64,000 nucleotides of DNA. Origin: an uncultured Oscillospiraceae bacterium (GTDB lineage Bacteria; Bacillota; Clostridia; Oscillospirales; Oscillospiraceae). Below the pieces are notes generated by a model. It was given only the letters and a program-made list of their open reading frames with translations, ran no database searches and had not been told where the DNA came from. The stretch covers positions 1 through 64,000 of the forward strand of contig CAKTOX010000005.1 of the NCBI GenBank assembly GCA_934590355.1. The letters are read 5' to 3'. Numbering within the stretch: position 1 is the first letter of the stretch; each line of letters begins with the position of its first letter. Of this stretch, positions 33,455 through 40,680 are shown piece by piece. The translations under genes and the position numbers were made by a program.

Positions 33455-34237
33455 ATGAACGATCCTACATTTCACCTTGAAAGCATAGTCAAGAATAAAA
33501 ACGAGCTTCAGGACTTTGACGGTCCGCTCAGTCTTATTCTGATGCTGCTTTCCAAAAATAAAATAGAGATCCGCGACATAAAAATATCCGAGATACTCGA
33601 CCAGTACCTTGAATACCTTGAGCAGATGGAGCGCATGGATCTTGAGATAGCGAGCGAATTTGTCCAAATGGCATCGCATTTGCTTTATATCAAGACCCGC
33701 ACTCTGCTTGCGGGTGAGGAAGAGGTCAGCGAGCTTGAAGAACTCATGAGCTCGCTTGAGCAGCTCAAGTGCAAGGATATTTACACTGCCGTGCAGAAGG
33801 TCACGCCCGAGCTGAAGGCGGCTTCGGAAAAGGGACTTCTGTACTATGCAAAAATGCCCGAACCTCTGCCTGTTTCATCGCGCGAGTATGAATACCGCCA
33901 CGAACCGGCGGATCTTTTCAAAGCCCTATATGCTGTCGTGACGCGCGGGGGAAAGCCCGTAGAGCCTGAATTTGCGAGGGCGATAGCTCCGTCGAGAATA
34001 GTCTACGAGGTCAGAACAAAAAGCCGCGAGCTCATTGAGCGCCTGCAAAGCGGACCGGCGAAGCTCTCCGAGCTGTATGCCTCCTGCGGCAGCCGTTCGG
34101 AGATAGTCGCGACGTTTATATCTATCCTCGAGCTGTGCAGCATGGGCAGCATTGAGCTTAGCGGTGACGAAGCGGATTACACGCTCAGCTTCATAGGCGG
34201 AAACGTAAATGAAATTCTTGAAAGAATAGTTGAGTAG
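33455..34237 (+). CDS. scpA: Segregation and condensation protein A
   Basis: The kleisin that bridges SMC heads in the bacterial condensin. 260 residues; the N-terminal helical part has FDGPLSLILMLLSKNKIEI, in place of the usual FEGPLDLLL, then the RTLLAGEEE linker region, and a C-terminal winged helix (about 180-260) that contacts SMC. ATG at 33455 is 2 bases after the previous stop without a good ribosome site, so it probably depends on coupling. The frame from 33416 lies in the M50 gene. Confidence 0.93.
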   Translation: MNDPTFHLESIVKNKNELQDFDGPLSLILMLLSKNKIEIRDIKISEILDQYLEYLEQMERMDLEIASEFVQMASHLLYIKTRTLLAGEEEVSELEELMSSLEQLKCKDIYTAVQKVTPELKAASEKGLLYYAKMPEPLPVSSREYEYRHEPADLFKALYAVVTRGGKPVEPEFARAIAPSRIVYEVRTKSRELIERLQSGPAKLSELYASCGSRSEIVATFISILELCSMGSIELSGDEADYTLSFIGGNVNEILERIVE

Positions 34238-34242
34238 GAATA

Positions 34243-34845
34243 ATGGAGAAAGAGAATATAAAAGCCGCCGTTGAGGCAATACTTTTTGCAGCGGGCGAGC
34301 CCGTACCGGCGGCAAGAATATCGCTCATTCTGGAAACGGATGAGGACAGCATCTATGCCGCGGCAAAGGAGCTTGCGGACGAATACAGCTTTAACAGACG
34401 CGGCGTGCGCATTTTAACGCTTGATAATAAGCTGCAAATGTGCTCGTCGCCGGAATATGCCGGAGTAATCAGCAAGACCCTTGAGCAGCGCAAGCCGCCG
34501 ATGCTCTCGCAGCCGGCTCTTGAAACGCTTGCCGTCGTTGCGTATTTCCAGCCCGTCACGAGAGCTTATATAGATCAGGTGCGCGGCGTTGACAGCTCGT
34601 ATACGGTCGGTGTGTTGCTTGACCGCGGGCTCATAGAGCGCTGCGGGAAGCTCGACGTTCCCGGAAGACCCTCGCTTTTGCGCACGACCGATGTTTTCCT
34701 GCGCACCATGGGCGTGAGCAAGCTCGTGGAGCTGCCCGAGCTTCCCGATATTTCGAGCGGCGACGGCGTCAAAAAGCTCGAGGACGCAATAGAAAAGCTC
34801 GGCACCGTGGGGGATAATCAGATCCAGATCGAGGAGATTAAATAA
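34243..34845 (+). CDS. scpB: Segregation and condensation protein B
   Basis: ScpB binds ScpA in the SMC complex. 200 residues made of two winged-helix domains, with the family motifs AAVEAILFAAGEPV, QPALETLAVVAYFQPVTRA and the VRGVDS and GRP(S)LL(R)TTDVFL stretches. It follows scpA by 5 bases. Confidence 0.95.
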   Translation: MEKENIKAAVEAILFAAGEPVPAARISLILETDEDSIYAAAKELADEYSFNRRGVRILTLDNKLQMCSSPEYAGVISKTLEQRKPPMLSQPALETLAVVAYFQPVTRAYIDQVRGVDSSYTVGVLLDRGLIERCGKLDVPGRPSLLRTTDVFLRTMGVSKLVELPELPDISSGDGVKKLEDAIEKLGTVGDNQIQIEEIK

Positions 34846-34862
34846 TCACCGAGGTGGTGCAT

Positions 34863-35525
34863 TTGGTCGCGCTTATAATAATTCTAATATTGCTTGCGGC
34901 GGTGCTGCTTATTCCGCTCGGTGTGCGTGTAAAGTACGATGATGCGGGCTTCGGCGCGTGGGCAGGCATCTCGGCGTATAAGCTAAGGCTCTATCCGCCC
35001 AAGAAGAAAGCCGATGAGCCGCCGACCGAGGCGGACGCGCCGGAGCAGGATAAGCCGAAGCGCCGATTTTCTCCGGGCTTTTCGCTGCAGGATTGGATCA
35101 CGCTTGCAAGTGCGGGGCTGCGCACTCTGAAGCGATTTAAAAACGGCATCAGCTTCGGGCTCATCCGTATTTACTGTGTCATCTCAGCCGATGACCCATA
35201 TGACGCCGTCATGCGATATAATCGTCTGAACGGAATTATCGGCTCCGCGATACCGTTTTTTGAAAACGGGTTCAAGGTGAGAAAAAAGGACATTTTCATC
35301 GACCTTGACCTTGATGGCGAAAAAAGCAGACTTCAATTTGAAATAACGGCGCGTGTGAGAGTCGGAAGACTTCTCGCAATAGCGCTTGCAGCAGGCTTCA
35401 GCTTCTTGAAGCTGCTGATAAAAAACAGGGTACAGCGTATCCGTGAAAGGAAGGCACGCAATGGAAAACAACAAATTGAGCGAAATGATGCAGTCGACCA
35501 TGCAGAATATCAAGAACCTTGTTGA
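34863..35525 (+). CDS. DUF2953 domain protein (YtfI-like)
   Basis: About 220 residues: one N-terminal membrane helix (about 2-20), a short KVKYD-like strand, an acidic low-complexity linker, then the DUF2953 part with AADDPYDAV-like SADDPYDAVMRYN and a C-terminal helix. Role unknown; in Bacillus the homologue ytfI sits just before ytfJ (gerW), as here. The start is uncertain: GAGGTG at 34851-34856 is 6 bases before the TTG at 34863, while a GTG at 34854 lies within it. The gene runs 65 bases into gerW. Confidence 0.78.
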   Translation: MVALIIILILLAAVLLIPLGVRVKYDDAGFGAWAGISAYKLRLYPPKKKADEPPTEADAPEQDKPKRRFSPGFSLQDWITLASAGLRTLKRFKNGISFGLIRIYCVISADDPYDAVMRYNRLNGIIGSAIPFFENGFKVRKKDIFIDLDLDGEKSRLQFEITARVRVGRLLAIALAAGFSFLKLLIKNRVQRIRERKARNGKQQIERNDAVDHAEYQEPC

Positions 35526-35835
35526 AGTCAATAATATTGTCGGCGAGCCTATCGTCACCCCTGACGGGCAGACCATCATTCCCGTTTCAAAGCTCAGCTT
35601 CGGATTCGGCGGAGCGGGCGGAGATTCGCTCGGCGCAAAGCAGCAGGGTTACGGCGGCGGCAGCGCCGCGGGAGTCAAAATTGAGCCCATCGGCTTTCTC
35701 GTTGTCAAAGAGGACAGCGTCCGAATGATAAACGTCGCTGCTCCCGCGAAAAACGGCGTTGACCGCATAATCGACATGGTGCCCGACGTCATGGATAAAA
35801 TCGAGAACATCGCAAATAATAAAAAGGCGGATTAA
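35461..35835 (+). CDS. gerW: GerW family sporulation protein (YtfJ)
   Basis: A 124-residue protein of the GerW/YtfJ family. The motifs are MMQSTMQNIKNLVEVN, GEPIVTPDGQTIIPVSK, SFGFGGAGG and GGGSAAGVKIEPIGFLVV; Bacillus GerW is needed for good spore germination and is made in the forespore. GGAAGG is 6-7 bases before the ATG at 35461, which is inside the preceding gene by 65 bases. Followed by a hairpin and dacB. Confidence 0.9.
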   Translation: MENNKLSEMMQSTMQNIKNLVEVNNIVGEPIVTPDGQTIIPVSKLSFGFGGAGGDSLGAKQQGYGGGSAAGVKIEPIGFLVVKEDSVRMINVAAPAKNGVDRIIDMVPDVMDKIENIANNKKAD

Positions 35836-35855
35836 AACGCGGCCTTTGCGTCAAT

Positions 35856-35887
35856 AATAAGCACTACCTGAAAAGGCGGTGCTTATT
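35856..35887 (+). other. Hairpin overlapping the dacB ribosome site
   Basis: AATAAGCAC (35856-35864) pairs with GTGCTTATT (35879-35887) around a 14-base loop in which ACC can pair with GG. The AAGGCGG ribosome site of dacB (35873-35879) lies in the loop and the 3' arm, directly before the ATG at 35890. TTATTTTAT follows the stem, so it may be a terminator of the upstream run, an initiation control, or both. Confidence 0.5.
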
Positions 35888-35889
35888 TT

Positions 35890-37026
35890 ATGAAAAAAAT
35901 CGTTTCCATACTCTTGTGCGCGGCAGCTATCGGCTTTGCCGTGCCGATGCAAGCCCTTGCCGACGAGCACGAAATATCGGCGCACAGCGCCGTCGTGCTT
36001 TGTGCGGACACGGGCGACGTGCTGTATGAAAAAAATGCGGACGAACGTATGCTTATTGCGAGCATAACAAAAATCATGACTGCCATTGTCGTACTCGAAA
36101 ACTCTGAGCTTGACAGGCAGATAGTCATAAAGTCCGAGTGGAGCGCAACGGAGGGCTCAAGTATGTACGCGCAGCCCGGCGAGGCGTATTCCGTGCGCGA
36201 GCTTGTTACCGGCATGATGCTTGCATCGGGAAACGACGCAGCGTGTGCGCTTGCGTGCAGCCTCTACGGTGACGAGCTGTCGTTTGCGGTCAGGATGAAC
36301 GAGAAGGCAAAGCTTCTTGGCATGGATAACAGCTCCTTTCGCAATCCGCACGGACTTGACGACCCCGAACATTACTCTACTGCGCGTGACATGGCCGTTT
36401 TAACCGCGTATTGCATGGAAAACGAGTGCTTTAAAAGCATCGTGTCCATGAATAGAGCACTTATAAAGGATGCCGAATACTATAACCATAATCGGCTGCT
36501 GCGCGAATACGACGGCTGCATCGGGGTCAAAACGGGCTACACCATGGCTGCCGGCAGAACTCTCGTGAGCTGTGCCGAGCGAAACGGCATGCGCCTTATA
36601 TGCGTCACGCTCAATGCTCCCGATGACTGGAACGATCACAAATACCTGCTCGATAAGGCGTTTTCCGAGTATCGGATCGCGTCATATACGCCGGACGTTT
36701 TTAAGGTCACACTCGACGTGGCATCATCGGTTTTCAAAACTGCCGACGCGGTGCCCGAAAACGATATTCGGCTTCTGATAAAAGCCGATGACGAGGTCGA
36801 AACGAGAGTAGACGCTCCGCGCATACTGTTTGCCGGCGGCATTGCGGGCGAAAAGGTGGGGCAGCTCAGCGTATTTGTAAACGGCTCACTTGCGGCGCGG
36901 GAGAATTTGGTTTATACTGAGGACGTCCCGCAGGACAAGGCTCAAAGGCTCACACCTGCCGAAAGACTGAAACGGATACTCGATACGGTCATCGGACCGT
37001 ATTATGTGATCGGAGAAAATAAATGA
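35890..37026 (+). CDS. dacB: D-alanyl-D-alanine carboxypeptidase (peptidase S11)
   Basis: A penicillin-binding enzyme that trims the terminal D-Ala of peptidoglycan stems outside the cell. 378 residues: signal peptide 1-24 (ALA-D cleavage), the SxxK motif S58-K61, SGN at 113-115 and KTG from K214, then a C-terminal beta domain and an amphipathic-looking end. Its place between gerW and rluB matches the sporulation enzyme DacB of Bacillus (there followed by spmA-spmB, which are missing here), but DacF is an equally close S11 relative. Confidence 0.88.
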   Translation: MKKIVSILLCAAAIGFAVPMQALADEHEISAHSAVVLCADTGDVLYEKNADERMLIASITKIMTAIVVLENSELDRQIVIKSEWSATEGSSMYAQPGEAYSVRELVTGMMLASGNDAACALACSLYGDELSFAVRMNEKAKLLGMDNSSFRNPHGLDDPEHYSTARDMAVLTAYCMENECFKSIVSMNRALIKDAEYYNHNRLLREYDGCIGVKTGYTMAAGRTLVSCAERNGMRLICVTLNAPDDWNDHKYLLDKAFSEYRIASYTPDVFKVTLDVASSVFKTADAVPENDIRLLIKADDEVETRVDAPRILFAGGIAGEKVGQLSVFVNGSLAARENLVYTEDVPQDKAQRLTPAERLKRILDTVIGPYYVIGENK

Positions 37027-37727
37027 AACAGCGTTTGCAAAAGATAATATCCTCTGCCGGCCTGGCGTCGCGGAGAAAAGCCGAGGAGCTTCTCGCGGCG
37101 GGGGAGGTCACTGTAAACGGCACGGTGGCGGCACTGGGGGAGAGTGCAGACCCCGACACGGACGTCATATGCGTGAGCGGCCGGCCGCTTACCCGGCCGG
37201 AGGAGAAAACGTACATAATGCTCAATAAGCCGCGCGGCTATGTCACGACGCTCAAGGACGAGAAAAACCGCCGCTGCGTGAGCGAGCTGGTGCGCGATAC
37301 CGGCGTGCGTTTATATCCCGTCGGAAGGCTCGATATGTATTCCGAGGGGCTTCTTATAATGACCGATGACGGCGACTTTGCAAACAAGCTTATGCACCCC
37401 TCGCACAGGACGGATAAAGTTTATCACGCGTGGATAAGAGGCAAGTGCAGTGAGGATTCTCTGCGCAAGCTGTCAAGTGCGCTCGTTATTGACGGCTATA
37501 AAATAAGCCCCGCCGAAGTGAGCGTGCTCTCCCGCTCGGATAACGAAACGAAGCTCTCGATAACCATTCATGAGGGCAGAAACAGACAGATCCGCAAGAT
37601 GTGCAGTGCATCGGGACTGAAGCTCGTTCGCCTCAAGCGCGTTGCGGAGGGGAAGCTACTCCTCGGCGATCTCAAGCCCGGCTGCTGGAGATACCTTGAA
37701 CCCGACGAATTGCAAGAAGTTCAGTAA
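37023..37727 (+). CDS. rluB: 23S rRNA pseudouridine synthase RluB-type
   Basis: 234 residues: an S4 RNA-binding domain (about 3-60, QKIISSAGLASRRKAEELL) and the RsuA/RluB catalytic domain with the aspartate in GRLDMYSEGLL and the TIHEGRNRQIRKM block. It should convert a uridine of 23S rRNA (near 2605) to pseudouridine. Start overlaps the dacB stop by 4 bases; scpA-scpB-dacB-rluB linkage is the conserved context. Confidence 0.93.
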   Translation: MKQRLQKIISSAGLASRRKAEELLAAGEVTVNGTVAALGESADPDTDVICVSGRPLTRPEEKTYIMLNKPRGYVTTLKDEKNRRCVSELVRDTGVRLYPVGRLDMYSEGLLIMTDDGDFANKLMHPSHRTDKVYHAWIRGKCSEDSLRKLSSALVIDGYKISPAEVSVLSRSDNETKLSITIHEGRNRQIRKMCSASGLKLVRLKRVAEGKLLLGDLKPGCWRYLEPDELQEVQ

Positions 37728-37768
37728 TTATCTTATTAAGAACCTATATATTTTTCATGTTTTGCCCC

Positions 37769-37835
37769 GAATTTGCGTGAATTTGCAAGTTCGAGGCAAA
37801 TTAATTGCAGAATTCCCTTGCATTTCGCGTACAAT
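37769..37835 (+). promoter_or_regulatory. Operator-like repeats and possible promoter of the RpiR gene
   Basis: GAATTTGC occurs directly repeated at 37769-37776 and 37779-37786 (10-base step), and AATTTGC (37780-37786) is inverted as GCAAATT (37796-37802) after 9 bases. Downstream TACAAT (37830-37835) is a fair -10; the only -35 (TTGCAG, 37805-37810) is 19 bases away. The repeats could be the binding site of the regulator encoded next. Confidence 0.45.
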
Positions 37836-37877
37836 GAAAGTAAAATGAGGTTTATGCTTCAAATGGAGATGAACAAT

Positions 37878-38753
37878 ATGGAAAACGATCTTCTGAAAGT
37901 GCTAACAAAAGGCAGCAGTAAGTTTTCAAAAGGTCAGAGAACTATTGCAAAGTATATTTTAAATAACTACGATAAGGCCGCATTCATGACGGCAGGCCGT
38001 CTCGGCAAGATCGTCGGAGTGAGCGAATCCACCGTCGTGCGCTTTGCCGCGGAGCTAGGCTACGATGGTTATCCGAGCATGCGCAAGGCTCTGCAGGAGA
38101 TGATACGCAACCGCCTTACCTCTGTGCAGCGTATCGAGGTCGCAAAGAGTATGATAAACGACAACGACCTTGTGCGCTCCATAATCGGCAGCGATATGCA
38201 GAATCTTCAGGCGACGCTTGATATTCTCGAGCAGGACAGCTTCAACAAATTCGTTGACTCCATCGTCGCCGCGAAGAATATCTACATCGTCGGAATGAGG
38301 ACTTCTACATCGCTTGCGACCTTCCTCGGATTGTATCTCAACCTCCTGCGCAGCAACGTGAACGTCATTCACGATACTGCCGCGAGCGAGGTGTATGAGC
38401 AGATAATCAGAATAGGTGAGGGCGATCTGTTTATTGCAATAAGCTTTCCGCGCTACTCGTCGCACACCGTCGATGCAATGGAGTTTGCAAAGAAGATGGG
38501 CGCCATGACCGCCGCCATAACCGACGGGCCTGCCTCGCCGCTCAACGGCATTTCCGACGTTTGCCTGCACGCCAAGAGTGACATGGTATCCTTCCTTGAC
38601 TCACTCGTTGCGCCCATGAGCCTTATAAATGCGATAATTGTTGCCGTCGGCATCAAAAACAAGGAAAATCTGTCAAAAACGTTCGAAAGACTCGAAACCA
38701 TATGGTCGGAGCATGACGTTTACGAGCGGACGGAGCAGACTCAGAGCACATGA
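37878..38753 (+). CDS. MurR/RpiR family transcriptional regulator
   Basis: About 291 residues: an N-terminal RpiR helix-turn-helix domain (about 1-77, VGVSESTVVRFAAELGYDGYPSMRKAL) and a SIS sugar-phosphate-binding domain (about 105-265, GMRTSTSLATF, ISFPRYSSHTVD). RpiR-type proteins sense phosphorylated sugars; the ligand is unknown. GGAG lies 9 bases before the ATG at 37878, though in-frame ATGs at 37853 and 37864 are possible. It overlaps the oxidoreductase gene by 4 bases. Confidence 0.88.
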   Translation: MENDLLKVLTKGSSKFSKGQRTIAKYILNNYDKAAFMTAGRLGKIVGVSESTVVRFAAELGYDGYPSMRKALQEMIRNRLTSVQRIEVAKSMINDNDLVRSIIGSDMQNLQATLDILEQDSFNKFVDSIVAAKNIYIVGMRTSTSLATFLGLYLNLLRSNVNVIHDTAASEVYEQIIRIGEGDLFIAISFPRYSSHTVDAMEFAKKMGAMTAAITDGPASPLNGISDVCLHAKSDMVSFLDSLVAPMSLINAIIVAVGIKNKENLSKTFERLETIWSEHDVYERTEQTQST

Positions 38754-39979
38754 GCAACTTGAAAGCAGATGCAGTGGTGATAGGCGGCGGAGCAGCCGGA
38801 ATGATGTGCAGCGCCGTGGCAGCCGAGCGCGGTCTTGACGTTGTCCTGCTTGAGCCGAACAAGGTTCTCGGCAGAAAAATGCGCATAACCGGAAAGGGAC
38901 GCTGTAACGTCACTAACAACTGCGACATAAAAGAAGTTTTAAATAACATCCCCGGCGACGGGCGTTTTCTGTACAGTGCGCTCAACCGTCTTTCTCCGCG
39001 CGATACGATGGAGCTGTTCGAGTCACACGGCGTAAAGCTCAAAACCGAACGCGGAAACAGAGTTTTTCCGGTGTCGGATAACGCAAACGACGTTGCCGGA
39101 GCACTCGCGCGATGGCTCGGCCGCGGGGGAGTGCGCCACATAAGAGCAAGCGCAAAGCAGATACTCACCGAAAACGGAGAGGTATGCGGAGTGCGCACGA
39201 ACGAGGGCATCATAACCTGCCGCGCCGCCGTCATATGCACGGGCGGCCTTTCGTATCCGCTAACGGGCTCTACGGGTGCGGGCTATGAGCTTGCCCGCGA
39301 GATGGGGCACACGGTAACGCCCTGCCGCCCCTCACTCGTTCCGCTTGGGAGCGACGATGACTACTGCGCCGAGATGCAGGGCTTTTCGCTCAGAAACGTG
39401 ACGCTTTCGGCATATGAGGACGATAAGCTCATTTTCCGCGAGCTCGGCGAGATGCTGTTCACGCATTTCGGAGTGTCCGGCCCGCTCGTGCTGTCGGCAA
39501 GCTCGCATATGCGGAATTTCGGCAAAGCGAAATACCGCCTGAGCATAGATCTCAAGCCCGCTCTTGACGAGAAGAAGCTCGACGCGCGGCTTTTGCGCGA
39601 CTTTGAAAAATACGCAAACCGCGATTTTGAAAACGCACTGGGCGACCTTGCGGGCAGGACGATGATCCCCGTGCTCGTAAAGCTCTCGGGAATACCCGCA
39701 GACGAAAAGGTCAACTCCATAACACGCAGCCAGCGCCATGACCTGCTGCGGCTGTTCAAGGAGTTTCCCGTCAGCATAAGCGGTCCGCGCCCCATTAAAG
39801 AGGCGATAATCACCTCCGGCGGCGTTTTAACGAAGGAAATCAACCCCCGCACCATGGAGTCAAAGCTCGTAAGCGGACTTTATTTTGCCGGCGAAGTGCT
39901 TGATCTTGATGCATACACCGGCGGCTTTAACCTTCAGATAGCATGGTCAACGGCATATGTTGCCGCAAATTCAATATAA
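38750..39979 (+). CDS. FAD-dependent oxidoreductase, HI0933/BaiN-like
   Basis: A 409-residue flavoprotein: dinucleotide-binding GGGAAGMM near residue 10, LEPNKVLGRKMRITGKGRCNVTN, and a C-terminal GFNLQIAWSTAY that closes the FAD site. This is the YhiN/HI0933 family, of which BaiN is a bile-acid-reducing member; the substrate cannot be told from sequence. It is translationally coupled to the RpiR regulator (ATGA overlap), and cmk follows 17 bases later. Confidence 0.88.
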   Translation: MSNLKADAVVIGGGAAGMMCSAVAAERGLDVVLLEPNKVLGRKMRITGKGRCNVTNNCDIKEVLNNIPGDGRFLYSALNRLSPRDTMELFESHGVKLKTERGNRVFPVSDNANDVAGALARWLGRGGVRHIRASAKQILTENGEVCGVRTNEGIITCRAAVICTGGLSYPLTGSTGAGYELAREMGHTVTPCRPSLVPLGSDDDYCAEMQGFSLRNVTLSAYEDDKLIFRELGEMLFTHFGVSGPLVLSASSHMRNFGKAKYRLSIDLKPALDEKKLDARLLRDFEKYANRDFENALGDLAGRTMIPVLVKLSGIPADEKVNSITRSQRHDLLRLFKEFPVSISGPRPIKEAIITSGGVLTKEINPRTMESKLVSGLYFAGEVLDLDAYTGGFNLQIAWSTAYVAANSI

Positions 39980-39996
39980 TTAGGGATGAAAGTTAA

Positions 39997-40680
39997 ATGA
40001 TATCAGTTGCAATTGACGGCCCGTCCGGAGCGGGTAAAAGCACCATCGCGCGTGCTGCCGCCGCGAAATTCGGCTTTATCTATGTCGATACCGGTGCAAT
40101 ATACAGAACGATAGGACTTGCCACGAAGCTGCGCGGCGTTGATGCGGGTGACAGCGAGGCAGTCATAGCACTTCTTCCAAAGCTTGCGATAGAGCTTTCG
40201 TATAACGAGGCGGGGGAGCAGGTTATGCTCCTTGACGGAGATAACGTTTCCCGGGACATACGCCTTCCCGAGGTTTCTATGCTTGCGTCCAAGGTGTCCG
40301 CCATTCCGGAGGTCAGAGCGTTTCTTGTTGAGATGCAGCGCGATATGGCTCGCCGCCACAACATTATCATGGACGGCCGCGACATCGGCACTGTCATACT
40401 GCCGGATGCGGATCTTAAGATATTCCTCACTGCCGACGTGCACGCCCGCGCCCGCCGCAGATATGCCGAGCTTGCTGCCAAGGGCAGCAGCGACAGCCTT
40501 GACGAGGTGCTTGCCGACATGATTAAGCGCGATGAGCAGGACACCGAGCGCGCAGCCGCTCCGCTCAAGGCGGCGGAGGACTCCGTGCTGCTTGACACGA
40601 GCGAGCTCAGCCTCGAGGAGAGCATCGCCGCCGTGTGCCGCCTCATAAGAGAAAGCTGCGGCAGAGAGGAAAAGTCATGA
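39997..40680 (+). CDS. cmk: Cytidylate kinase
   Basis: Phosphorylates CMP and dCMP with ATP. 227 residues with P-loop DGPSGAGKST, the YVDTGAIYR block, MDGRDIGTVILPDA and RDEQD in the lid. cmk next to ispH-rpsA is a familiar arrangement. Overlaps the next gene by 4 bases. Confidence 0.95.
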   Translation: MISVAIDGPSGAGKSTIARAAAAKFGFIYVDTGAIYRTIGLATKLRGVDAGDSEAVIALLPKLAIELSYNEAGEQVMLLDGDNVSRDIRLPEVSMLASKVSAIPEVRAFLVEMQRDMARRHNIIMDGRDIGTVILPDADLKIFLTADVHARARRRYAELAAKGSSDSLDEVLADMIKRDEQDTERAAAPLKAAEDSVLLDTSELSLEESIAAVCRLIRESCGREEKS

